From the NCBI GenBank assembly GCA_002162765.1, contig MAAR01000004.1:62001-126000 (forward strand): a stretch of DNA of 64,000 nt, in the 5' to 3' direction. This document shows, piece by piece, positions 37,612-45,987 of the stretch. Source of the stretch: Flavobacteriales bacterium 34_180_T64. GTDB taxonomy: Bacteria > Bacteroidota > Bacteroidia > Flavobacteriales > Flavobacteriaceae. Under the pieces are notes generated by a model, which saw only the letters and a list, made by a program, of their open reading frames with translations, was not told the origin of the DNA and did not search any database. The first letter of the stretch is position 1. Each line of letters begins with the position of its first letter. Position numbers and translations under genes: made by a program.

Positions 37612-38217
37612 ATGAAAAAAGTAATTACTATTTGTTGCTGTTTAGCGATTTCATTTTTAAGCTCGGCTTTTAATTATGAAACAATATCCACTATTAATTC
37701 ACACACAACGCTGGTTCAAGATGAAGTTAAAGAATCTCCGGAATTACCGATTGGGACTATCCTTTTTCTTAAATCTACCAAAGCTATCGTCTCAAAGAAC
37801 TTTAAAGCCGGAGATCATTTTTTTGTTGAACTGGCAAAAGATGTAACAAGCAAAGGCAAGGTGCTTATCCCAAAAGGAACTTTGGTGCAGATGGAAGTTT
37901 TAGTGTCAGAAAATAAAAAGCGTAGATCAAGCACATTTGCAGTAACTGTTGGTGGGTTTATTATCGATAATTACCTTCAGCAAGTTAAAACTGAAACTAA
38001 AGTAATTACCACCGAAGATATGGCAGGTAACACCGTTAAAAAAGCAGCCATTGGCGCCGGAGTTGGAGCTGCCTTTGATGGAAGTAAAGGCGCTGGACGT
38101 GGGGCTGCGATTGGCGGTGCAGTGGGATTATTGAAACCAGGACAAGTGATTCAATTCCCTGCTGGAACTGAAGCCACTTTTCAATTAGCACTACCGCTAA
38201 AAGTAGATTGGTTATAA
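37612..38217 (+). CDS. Exported glycine-zipper protein
   Basis: The start at 37612 gives MKKVITICCCLAISFLSSAF, a proper signal peptide; an upstream in-frame TTG at 37555 adds 19 residues with no support. The roughly 201-aa product has a beta-rich part (GTILFLKSTKAIVSKNFKAG, VLIPKGTLVQMEVLV) similar to the fold seen in TrbI-like envelope proteins, then a glycine zipper (IGAGVGAAFDGSKGAGRGAA at about 145-165, GAVGLLKPG), then a final strand pair with FPAGTEATFQLALPL. Such proteins are probably periplasmic or outer-membrane associated. Function unknown. The next gene overlaps its end by 10 nt. Confidence 0.8.
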   Translation: MKKVITICCCLAISFLSSAFNYETISTINSHTTLVQDEVKESPELPIGTILFLKSTKAIVSKNFKAGDHFFVELAKDVTSKGKVLIPKGTLVQMEVLVSENKKRRSSTFAVTVGGFIIDNYLQQVKTETKVITTEDMAGNTVKKAAIGAGVGAAFDGSKGAGRGAAIGGAVGLLKPGQVIQFPAGTEATFQLALPLKVDWL

Positions 38218-38918
38218 AAAAGCTCATTATTATAACGCTAATACTTTCTGGAATGAATTGTCATTCTCAAGTATTGCTATCGGTCATTTTTGGAGATAAG
38301 CTAAATTCGGAAGGATTAGAGTTTGGTCTTGAGGGTGCTATGAATTGGTCAAACATTTCAACACTAGACGCAAATAAAAGTTTATCATCTTTTAATCTAG
38401 GATTCTACTTTGATTTTAAATTAAAGAATCAATGGAATGTGTATACCGGAGTTCTTGTAAAATCAAAACTTGGAGCCGATGAATTAACCACGCGTGATTT
38501 AAATTTGTTAGGCATAGAATTACAGGACGAAGATGGGATTTACAGTCAGAAAATTAATTATTTTGTTGTCCCTATTCTTTTAAAATATAATTTTAAAAAT
38601 AGGATTTACTTCGAAGCTGGCCCCCAATTGTCGTTAATGCATAATGCCTGGGTAGAGTTTAATTCAAATGAAGATCACAGAAAGATACGAATAAGAGATA
38701 TTAATAAAGATCAAATTAATACGATTGATGCCGGAGTAGCAATTGGAACTGGATATAAATTAATGGCAGATACTAGTATGACTATAGGACTGAGATATTA
38801 CCTTGGACTTACCAATGTTTATAAAGAAATTTCAGGCTCTAATAACAGCTCTCTGTTTTTAAAACTAAACATTCCAATTGGAGCCGCTAAGGCTAAAGAG
38901 AATGCTCCAACCCAATAA
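38208..38918 (+). CDS. Outer-membrane beta-barrel protein, TTG start
   Basis: The 236-aa protein begins at a TTG (38208) that overlaps the upstream stop by 10 nt; the resulting MVIKKLIIITLILSGMNCHS is a good signal peptide, and the next Met is inside it, so the TTG is the best start. The rest is a beta-barrel pattern (GLEGAMNWSNIS, NLGFYFDFKL, YFEAGPQLSLMHNAW, LMADTSMTIGLRYYLGL) as in the outer-membrane PorT-like families. Coupled translation with the upstream gene is likely. No specific function. Confidence 0.78.
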   Translation: MVIKKLIIITLILSGMNCHSQVLLSVIFGDKLNSEGLEFGLEGAMNWSNISTLDANKSLSSFNLGFYFDFKLKNQWNVYTGVLVKSKLGADELTTRDLNLLGIELQDEDGIYSQKINYFVVPILLKYNFKNRIYFEAGPQLSLMHNAWVEFNSNEDHRKIRIRDINKDQINTIDAGVAIGTGYKLMADTSMTIGLRYYLGLTNVYKEISGSNNSSLFLKLNIPIGAAKAKENAPTQ

Positions 38919-38929
38919 AAAAAGTCTAA

Positions 38930-39964
38930 ATGACAAGATCGACCTTAATAACACTAATCGGAGCATTACTATTTATTCAGAATGTCAATGCACAATACGC
39001 AAGCACTAAAATAAAGGATAGGCACCAAGCATATACCGATAGCCTCAAACAAGTAAAATATGATAATATATTTCCAATCTGGGGACAAAAAGCCTATGAA
39101 AAGGGGTTTGATATTCCCTACCCAACTGGAGTGATGGTAAATTATGTGTATGTAAAGCAAGGTCTTATAATTGATAATATACGACTAGGTATTCAAACAG
39201 ACAATTTGGATATCCCTCTTTCTGAAGTCAATTTTATAGAGTTTGGAAATAATTATACTACAGCTAACACGGTAATGGTTAGACCAGACATATGGATATT
39301 TCCATTTTTAAATGTTTATGGGTTATTTGGAAGAGGCAAATCTACAACTGAAGTAAATCTTAAGTTTCCAATTGAGTTAAAATCTATTGTTGAGCAAGAT
39401 GTGAATACCACAGGCGTTGGTGTTACCGTTGCTGGAGGTTTAGGTCCAGTTTGGCTTGCCTTGGATGGAAATATTACTTGGAATAAACCCGAATTACTCG
39501 ATGATGCTGTAAAGGTCAAAACATTTGGAATTAGGTTAGGTCATAATTTTGTTAACAAAGCAAAGCCATACAGAAATTTTGGTTTTTGGGCTGGGGCAAT
39601 GAGTATTTCTTTAGGATCTAATACTGTTGGAGAATTAAAACTTAATGAAGCACTTCCTCCAGAAACATGGGAACGTGCAGATCAAATTGTTTCGACTTAT
39701 AATGATTGGTATGATAACACAGCTACAATACCTCAAAAATTAGCTGCTGATCAAACATTAGGGCCATTAGTAGAAGCTATAGATGCCGCAGACGGAGAAG
39801 CCATTATTCGATATGGATTAGATAAACGAACAAAGCAAAAATGGAATGGAATAATTGGCGCGCAATACCAGCCTAATAAGAACTGGATGTTTAGAACTGA
39901 GGCAGGCGTTATTGGTGATAGAAAGATGTTTCTACTTTCTGTAAACTATAGGATTTTACTATAA
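38930..39964 (+). CDS. Putative outer-membrane protein of unknown function
   Basis: The 344-aa protein has a signal peptide (residues 1-21, QNVNA|Q). It has beta-strand patterns throughout (VMVRPDIWIFPFLNVYGLFG, VGVTVAGGLGPVWLALDGN, YRNFGFWAGAMSISLG) and ends in FLLSVNYRILL, consistent with an outer-membrane barrel with one helical excursion at about 245-290. It is 11 nt after the upstream barrel gene. Family not recognised; a transporter-like role is only a guess. Confidence 0.72.
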   Translation: MTRSTLITLIGALLFIQNVNAQYASTKIKDRHQAYTDSLKQVKYDNIFPIWGQKAYEKGFDIPYPTGVMVNYVYVKQGLIIDNIRLGIQTDNLDIPLSEVNFIEFGNNYTTANTVMVRPDIWIFPFLNVYGLFGRGKSTTEVNLKFPIELKSIVEQDVNTTGVGVTVAGGLGPVWLALDGNITWNKPELLDDAVKVKTFGIRLGHNFVNKAKPYRNFGFWAGAMSISLGSNTVGELKLNEALPPETWERADQIVSTYNDWYDNTATIPQKLAADQTLGPLVEAIDAADGEAIIRYGLDKRTKQKWNGIIGAQYQPNKNWMFRTEAGVIGDRKMFLLSVNYRILL

Positions 39965-39993
39965 GAATGAAATTGAATTTTTAAAACGATCGT

Positions 39994-40452
39994 ATGAAAT
40001 TATTTATAAGCGTTTTTATCTCAATCCTATGTGGAATCAGTAGTTTGTTTGTTGATGAGATTTCGAATAATGCCGAAGTGAACAACACAAATGTGAAAAT
40101 TATCATTAAAGGAATACGATCAGACAAAGGGAAAATAGTTTTAGCAGTGTTTAAAGATCAAGAAGGTTTTAAATCTAGAAAACCTGTGAAAAGAATAGAA
40201 CTAAATAAAGACGAATTAGAAAAGAATGAAATTCAATTGAATTTGGATATGGGAATATATGGTATTTCGGTATTTGATGATGAAAATGATAACAATAAAA
40301 TGGACTATAATTTTTTTGGGATACCAAAAGAAGGGTTTGGCTTTTCAAACTATTATCATAAAGGCTATTCAAAACCTCACTTTGACAAATTTAAATTCGT
40401 AGTTATTAAAGACAATTTAATTTTAATTGAGATTCAATTAAGATATATGTAA
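39994..40452 (+). CDS. DUF2141 domain protein
   Basis: The 152-aa product has a signal peptide (about residues 1-20) and one DUF2141 domain: KIIIKGIRSDKGKIVLAVFK, FKSRKPVKRIEL, and the signature GIYGISVFDDENDNNKMDYN followed by FFGIPKEGFGFSN. This family is exported and common near outer-membrane genes in Bacteroidota and Proteobacteria; the DDENDNNKMD segment resembles a metal-binding loop. Activity unknown. It is 9 nt upstream of the FGE-like gene, so it is probably co-transcribed with it. Confidence 0.88.
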   Translation: MKLFISVFISILCGISSLFVDEISNNAEVNNTNVKIIIKGIRSDKGKIVLAVFKDQEGFKSRKPVKRIELNKDELEKNEIQLNLDMGIYGISVFDDENDNNKMDYNFFGIPKEGFGFSNYYHKGYSKPHFDKFKFVVIKDNLILIEIQLRYM

Positions 40453-40461
40453 TTTTATAAT

Positions 40462-41520
40462 ATGAAAAGAAGCGTATTCGTAATAAGTATGGCACTATCG
40501 ATAATGGCCTGTAAAGAGGGTTCAGTTAAAGATGTTACGGTAGATAAAAACCTCATAATAAAATCTGAAACCATAATATCTTCCGAATCAAATTTGGATA
40601 TGGTGTGGATAGAAGGTGGTTCGTTTCAAATGGGAGCGGTAGCTGAAGGACTTTACAAACGAGAATACCCTGCACATCAGGTGGAAGTTGATGGCTTTTG
40701 GATGGATATCCATGAAGTCACAAATGCGCAATATCAAGAATTTGTAGATGCTACCGGTTATAAAACAGTAGCAGAACGCCCTGTTGATTGGGAACAAATT
40801 AAAAAGGAGCTCCCGCCAAATACGCCGAAACCCCACGACAGTATTTTACGACCTGGTGCTCTCGTATTTAAATCGTCTCAGCAACCTGTGAGACTAGATA
40901 ATCCTGCAAATTGGTGGCAATGGACAATAGATGCAAATTGGAAACAGCCACAAGGACCAAACAGCACGATTTCTGACAAAATGGATCATCCAGTAGTACA
41001 TATTGCCTATGAAGATGCTGTAGCATATTGTGACTGGGCAGGTAAACGATTGCCAACAGAAGCGGAATGGGAGTTTGCTGCTAGAGGTGGTTTAGATGAG
41101 AAAAAATATACTTGGGGCGATGAAGATCCAAAGGATAGAGGAGATTTAGCGAATATTTATCATGGCGATTTTCCATATAACAATACTACCATAGATAAGT
41201 ATGCTGGTACAGCTCCAGTGATGCAATTTAAATCTAATGGCTATAAATTATATGACATGTCTGGGAATGTCTGGGAATGGTGTTCAGATTTTTATGATGA
41301 AAACTATTATAAAGAAGTCGCTGGAAAAATTTGTAAAAACCCTGAAGGATCAACAAAAGTCTATAACCCAAGAGATCCTTATGCCACAGAACGTGTCACG
41401 AAAGGCGGTTCTTATTTATGTCATGTTTCCTATTGTTATAATTATCGCCCAAGTGCAAGAGAAGGTTCCTCAGTAGATACTGGAATGTCTCATCTTGGAT
41501 TTAGATGTGTAAAAAAATAA
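40462..41520 (+). CDS. Formylglycine-generating enzyme, predicted lipoprotein
   Basis: Formylglycine-generating enzymes (FGE/SUMF1) convert the active-site Cys of type I sulfatases to formylglycine using O2 and copper. The 352-aa protein has a lipoprotein signal (LSIMAC, Cys 17) and an FGE domain from about residue 45: MVWIEGGSFQMGA, VTNAQYQEFVDATGY, VAYCDWAGKRLPTEAEWEFA, GNVWEWCSDFY. The catalytic region reads KGGSYLCHVSYCYNYRPSA; Cys320 and Cys325 match in spacing the two catalytic cysteines of human FGE, so this is probably a true FGE rather than a SUMF1-fold relative. A membrane-anchored, exported FGE implies maturation of the exported sulfatase encoded three genes downstream. Confidence 0.9.
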   Translation: MKRSVFVISMALSIMACKEGSVKDVTVDKNLIIKSETIISSESNLDMVWIEGGSFQMGAVAEGLYKREYPAHQVEVDGFWMDIHEVTNAQYQEFVDATGYKTVAERPVDWEQIKKELPPNTPKPHDSILRPGALVFKSSQQPVRLDNPANWWQWTIDANWKQPQGPNSTISDKMDHPVVHIAYEDAVAYCDWAGKRLPTEAEWEFAARGGLDEKKYTWGDEDPKDRGDLANIYHGDFPYNNTTIDKYAGTAPVMQFKSNGYKLYDMSGNVWEWCSDFYDENYYKEVAGKICKNPEGSTKVYNPRDPYATERVTKGGSYLCHVSYCYNYRPSAREGSSVDTGMSHLGFRCVKK

Positions 41521-41531
41521 TATAAAATACT

Positions 41532-42278
41532 ATGAAAAAGCAACTTATATTTTTGGCATTAACGCTATTATCTATCTCAGTTTTAGGACAGGATAATACA
41601 CAAAATGAAGATCAAACACCTACCGGATGGAAATTTGATATTGCACCCTACATATGGACGGCTAGTCTCTCGGCTGATATTTCTTTTTTAAACCAATCGG
41701 TGCCTGTAGAAGCAAATTTCAAAGATGTATTAGAGAATTTAAAAATGGGGTTTTTGATGCATGCTGAGGCTAGAAAGGACCGCTTTTTTATTGCTGGTGA
41801 CATCGTGTATTTAAAAATTGGAAAAGACGGCACTATAGATGCACTGTCTTTAAATACAGATTTAACGATTAAAGAAACCGTCGCCGAATTAACTGGTGGA
41901 TACACGCTGTTAGAATCTCATAATGCCCTTTATTTAGATGGCTTTGTAGGGTTTAGGTATTTCGGAATTAAAACAGAAATTAATGCGGATTCTCAAAATA
42001 TTTTAGACAAATCCATAAATGCCACTGACCCAATTTTAGGTCTGCGGTTAAGAACCGACTCTAATAAATGGACAAATAGTTTGCGCGCCGATATTGGAGG
42101 CTTTGGAATTGGATCCGAATTTAGTTGGAAAACCAACCTTTTATTTGGTTATAAATTTTCAGATTCATTTTCTTTGCACGCCGGATTTCAAGCCTACGGT
42201 ATTGATTATGAAAAAGACGCATTCGGTTTGGACATGACCAGCGCAGGATTCTTGTTAGGAGGTAATTTTAAATTATAA
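41532..42278 (+). CDS. Outer-membrane beta-barrel protein
   Basis: The 248-aa protein has a signal peptide (about 1-19, SISVLG|Q) and a barrel pattern starting GWKFDIAPYIWTASLSADIS, with paired strands and a final LGGNFKL. The start of the mature part (APYIW) is typical of a large family of bacterial outer-membrane barrels with no assigned role. It is 11 nt after the FGE gene, so the two are probably co-transcribed. Confidence 0.78.
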   Translation: MKKQLIFLALTLLSISVLGQDNTQNEDQTPTGWKFDIAPYIWTASLSADISFLNQSVPVEANFKDVLENLKMGFLMHAEARKDRFFIAGDIVYLKIGKDGTIDALSLNTDLTIKETVAELTGGYTLLESHNALYLDGFVGFRYFGIKTEINADSQNILDKSINATDPILGLRLRTDSNKWTNSLRADIGGFGIGSEFSWKTNLLFGYKFSDSFSLHAGFQAYGIDYEKDAFGLDMTSAGFLLGGNFKL

Positions 42279-42376
42279 TTAAAAAAAGGAAGACTAAGTT
42301 AAAATATAAATAAATAAAATTTAAATCGCACATAACTATTACTAGGTGTCTAGTATTAATTGCCTCACAAAAGCCT

Positions 42377-43270
42377 TTGTGTTTAGGGATTTTTATGCTT
42401 TTTTCCAGTTTTAGTTTTGCTCAAGATCTCGAACCAAGAAGATGGACACCTTTACCACTAAGTACTCAAATTTTTGGTATTGGTTATGGGCATACTCATG
42501 GTACAATTCATTTCGATCCTTTATTAAATATAAGAGATGCAAGTGTTACTGTTAATTCGTTCGTGTTACAATATTTACGCCCATTTAAAATTGGAAAAAA
42601 ATTAGCCCGATTTGATGTGCTAATCCCTTTTAGTATTGCACATTGGGAAGGCTATTTAAATGACACATATACCACTGTAAATCGTAATGGTTTTGCAGAT
42701 CCAAGGTTACGGGTTTCAATTAATTTTATTGGACCCGATGCCATGAACCCAAAAGAGTTTCAAAATTGTTTATCCGAGCACAAAGTTTTTACGGTTGTCG
42801 GAGCTTCCTTGGCCGTTACACTGCCTTTAGGACAATACTTTAATGAAAAAATATTGAATCTCGGTCAGAATCAATTTGTATTTCGCCCTCAAATTGGTTT
42901 CGTCCATCATTGGAAATCGTGGTCATATGAACTTACAGGATCAGTATTCATCTATAATAAAAACGAAAATTTTTCAGATGGAAATAGTAAAAAACAAAAT
43001 GCAACATTTGCAACGCAAACCCATCTAACAAAACGATTTAAGAACAAAACATGGGCATCTTTAAGTGCTGGTTATGGCTTAGTAGGGCAGTCTATCGTGA
43101 ATAAACAACCCAATCATGACGATCGAGCCGATTTTTTAGCTGCTGCTTCACTTGGTTTCGTACTCGCTAAAAAACAATCCATAAAACTTTCGTATATACG
43201 AACGGAAACCTTAAAGGATATTGGAGCCGATTTGAATTCGTTCATTTTAGGTTGGTCAGTGCTCTTTTAA
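42377..43270 (+). CDS. Outer-membrane transporter-like barrel (MetA-pathway phenol-degradation type)
   Basis: The 297-aa or longer protein has the features of PF13557-type outer-membrane proteins: TQIFGIGYGHTHGTIHFDP, FVLQYLRPFKIGKKLARFDV, FADPRLRVSINFIG, VVGASLAVTLPLGQY and a C-terminal SFILGWSVLF. This family is thought to pass small hydrophobic substrates. The start is uncertain. The TTG at 42377 gives a very short signal peptide (MCLGIFMLFSSFSFAQ). Upstream, the frame stays open to a stop at 42311, with no ATG or GTG; ATT at 42359 or ATA at 42314 would give a more normal, positively charged signal peptide. So a non-canonical start or a mutated start codon is possible. Confidence 0.72.
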   Translation: MCLGIFMLFSSFSFAQDLEPRRWTPLPLSTQIFGIGYGHTHGTIHFDPLLNIRDASVTVNSFVLQYLRPFKIGKKLARFDVLIPFSIAHWEGYLNDTYTTVNRNGFADPRLRVSINFIGPDAMNPKEFQNCLSEHKVFTVVGASLAVTLPLGQYFNEKILNLGQNQFVFRPQIGFVHHWKSWSYELTGSVFIYNKNENFSDGNSKKQNATFATQTHLTKRFKNKTWASLSAGYGLVGQSIVNKQPNHDDRADFLAAASLGFVLAKKQSIKLSYIRTETLKDIGADLNSFILGWSVLF

Positions 43271-43468
43271 TCAAATTATTCTGATAAATCGGCTAGGGAG
43301 CAGATTCCTAGATTCTCAATTATAAATGTTTGTATTATTGATAAAGGCGATGCCTAACGATATCATTAATTGCAGTCACAGTTAATGAAATATAATCTCT
43401 ATTACCGTTAAAATATTAAAATATATTTATTAAATTAACAATAGGCTTGTCATCTTTTTCTTATTTTT

Positions 43469-43477
43469 ATAGTCTTG
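43469..43477 (+). promoter_or_regulatory. Possible Bacteroidota-type promoter of the sulfatase gene
   Basis: TAGTCTTG at 43470-43477 differs at one base from the Bacteroidota -7 consensus TAnnTTTG, and a CTTG sits about 20 nt upstream (43446-43449), near the expected -33 TTTG position. It lies about 80 nt before the sulfatase start in a 286-bp gap that otherwise shows no structure. This is a weak by-eye match. Confidence 0.3.
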
Positions 43478-43556
43478 ACAAATAAAGTAAACAGTTCAGA
43501 TTTAACTCGCCCTGAGGAAATTCTATTAACCGCAATAAACTTTTAAAACCACTAAA

Positions 43557-45905
43557 ATGAAAAATTACTATTTTATTGTGCTATTATGCCTATTTTTTAT
43601 TGGCTGTCAGCAAACCAGTAATAAGGAAAACTCAAACGATCAAGTCACTGAAAACTTTGAAAAATACGGACAAGAGTTCGAGGGTAAAATAGCAGAGTCT
43701 TATGCTGACTCTGAAGAATGGTGGCCGAAAAAGAAACGGCCAGCTAAAGACTCACCTAATGTTATAATTTTTCTTTTAGATGATGTAGGCTATGCTCAAG
43801 TAGGCTCCTTTGGTGGATTGATTGAAACACCAAATATCGATAATCTAGCTGCTAACGGATTACGTTATAATAATTTCCATACAACGGCTCTTTGTTCACC
43901 ATCTCGTGCCACTTTAATGGCTGGACGTAATCCGCATAAAATCGGATTGGGTAGTCATGCTTTAACGGCCATGGGATTCCCTGGTTATAATGCAGTTGTA
44001 CCACCATCAGCAAAGTCTGTTGCAAATTATTTGCAAGAAGAAGGTTATGTGAATTATGCTTTAGGAAAGTGGGATCATACACCTTTATACGAGGTCTCAC
44101 AAGTAGGGCCTTTTGATAGATGGCCGAGTGATGAAGGGTTTGATCATGGCTATAACTTTATGGCGGCCGATGTCCATCAATTCGTCCCTGTAATGTGGAA
44201 TGATCACTCTCCGGAACCATACCGAAAATCGAAACATTTAGATGCCGATCTTGCCGATAGAGCAATCGATTGGATCACTGGTCATAAATCTTTAGATGAT
44301 GAGTTGCCATTTATGATGCTTTGGGCTTCGGGCTCCATGCACTCACCACATCATGCCCCCGATGAATATATTGCAAAATACAAAGGTAAATTTGATATGG
44401 GTTGGGATGTTGCCAGAGAGCAAATTATTACCAACCAAAAGGCACTGGGGATAGTTCCTGAAAGTACAGATCTGTCTGGAAGAATTGATGTCATTCCAGC
44501 CTGGGAAAGCCTAGATGCTGACCACAAAAGAATGTATGCGCGACAAATGGAAGTTTTTGCGGCACAAATGGAGCACGTAGATTATCAAATTGGAAGAGTG
44601 GTTGAAACACTTAGACGTATTGGGGAATTAGACAATACGCTTATTATTGTTACAGCTGATAATGGTGCTTCAGGTGAGGGTGGACTAGCTGGTACTTTTA
44701 ATGAAACTTATGTATTAAATGGTTTGCAAACCCCATTCGATGCAAATCTTAGAAATTACGACAATTGGGGACAAGCAGACTCGTATCCACATTATCATGC
44801 AGGTTGGGCCATGGCTGGGAACACCCCTTTCAAATATTTCAAACAATCAGAACATCGCGGTGGGCAAGCCGATCATTTAGTTGTGCATTGGCCAGCAGGA
44901 ATTAAGGCTAAAGGCGAAATTAGAGGACAATACCACCATATTAGTGATATTGCACCTACAATTCTGGAAGCAGCAAACATTGAGCGTCCTGATGTGTACC
45001 ATGGCATTGTACAGCAACCTTTTACGGGTGTACCAATGAATTATTCATTCGATAATGCGAGCGCACCAAATGCTAAAGACAACCAATATTATGAAATGTT
45101 TGGTAATCGTGCCATCTGGGAAGATGGATGGAAAGCGGTGACCTTACATGCTAATCGCATGCCATGGGATATAAATGTAAGGGGTGATTTTGCTGATGAT
45201 GTCTGGGAACTTTATAATGTAGCCGAAGATTTCTCTGAAAGCCATGATTTGGCAGCAGAAAATCCTGAAAAATTAGAAGAGCTTAAAAAGCTATTCGAGG
45301 AAGTGGCTTGGGAGAATAATGTATATCCAATGTATGATGATATGTTAGCCCGTTTAAATGGGGTTAATTATGTACTCTTTGGTGATCAAAAAGAATTCAC
45401 ATATTACGCTCCAGGAGCAATTCGAATTGCAGAAAAAGCTTCTGCTCCAGTAAAAGGGCGTTCCCATATGATAGAAACCACTATCGATTTGAAAGGTGAT
45501 GAAGAAGGTGTTATTGTAGCCTGCGGGGGAATGACCGGGGGTTATTCAATGTACATTAAAGACAATAAACTTCATTTCGATTATAACTTTTTAGATGGTG
45601 TACATCACCACTTGACTTCTGGGGAATTACCAAGAGGTAAAACCGATCTGAAGTTTAATTTTATTTTAGACCGCTCAATAATCGATGGCACATTAAAACC
45701 TTGGGCTGGTGATGGCGAATTGTATGTAAATGGTGAAAAGGTCGACGAAAAATATTTCGATTCCATGCATATAAGTACGTATTCTTTAGCCGAGACTTTT
45801 GATGTTGGAATGGATACCGGAACTCAGGTGGACCCAGACTATGAAGGTGGAACATTTGCATTCACAGGTGTATTAGATCGAGTAAAAATTACATTAACAG
45901 ATTAA
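43557..45905 (+). CDS. Type I sulfatase (arylsulfatase family), lipoprotein, Cys-type
   Basis: The 782-aa protein hydrolyses sulfate esters by family. It has a lipoprotein signal (CLFFIGC, Cys near residue 17). The sulfatase core starts with VIIFLLDDVGYAQVGSFGG (metal-binding Asp pair, near residue 72) and has TTALCSPSRATLMAGR, where the Cys near residue 113 in the C-x-P-S-R motif is the site of formylglycine formation. LGKWDHTP and the later VTADNGASGEGGLAGTF complete the metal site. The last 200 residues form a beta-rich C-terminal domain (KGRSHMIETTIDLK, LHFDYNFLDG). It resembles the S1_4 arylsulfatases. Substrate not predictable. It is the gene before the DUF3604 array and depends, by inference, on the FGE lipoprotein at 40462. 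Confidence 0.95.
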   Translation: MKNYYFIVLLCLFFIGCQQTSNKENSNDQVTENFEKYGQEFEGKIAESYADSEEWWPKKKRPAKDSPNVIIFLLDDVGYAQVGSFGGLIETPNIDNLAANGLRYNNFHTTALCSPSRATLMAGRNPHKIGLGSHALTAMGFPGYNAVVPPSAKSVANYLQEEGYVNYALGKWDHTPLYEVSQVGPFDRWPSDEGFDHGYNFMAADVHQFVPVMWNDHSPEPYRKSKHLDADLADRAIDWITGHKSLDDELPFMMLWASGSMHSPHHAPDEYIAKYKGKFDMGWDVAREQIITNQKALGIVPESTDLSGRIDVIPAWESLDADHKRMYARQMEVFAAQMEHVDYQIGRVVETLRRIGELDNTLIIVTADNGASGEGGLAGTFNETYVLNGLQTPFDANLRNYDNWGQADSYPHYHAGWAMAGNTPFKYFKQSEHRGGQADHLVVHWPAGIKAKGEIRGQYHHISDIAPTILEAANIERPDVYHGIVQQPFTGVPMNYSFDNASAPNAKDNQYYEMFGNRAIWEDGWKAVTLHANRMPWDINVRGDFADDVWELYNVAEDFSESHDLAAENPEKLEELKKLFEEVAWENNVYPMYDDMLARLNGVNYVLFGDQKEFTYYAPGAIRIAEKASAPVKGRSHMIETTIDLKGDEEGVIVACGGMTGGYSMYIKDNKLHFDYNFLDGVHHHLTSGELPRGKTDLKFNFILDRSIIDGTLKPWAGDGELYVNGEKVDEKYFDSMHISTYSLAETFDVGMDTGTQVDPDYEGGTFAFTGVLDRVKITLTD

Positions 45906-45987
45906 CATAGTTTCAATTTTAATATTAATAAGCTGGATCAGATTATTTTTTGGTTCAGCTTAATTATAAATAATTTAAATACACATT

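Noticed and set aside
45929-45961. Imperfect hairpin between sulfatase and the first DUF3604 gene
   Set aside because: Only six outer base pairs (AAGCTG/CAGCTT) match well and no T run follows, so it is too weak to call a terminator.
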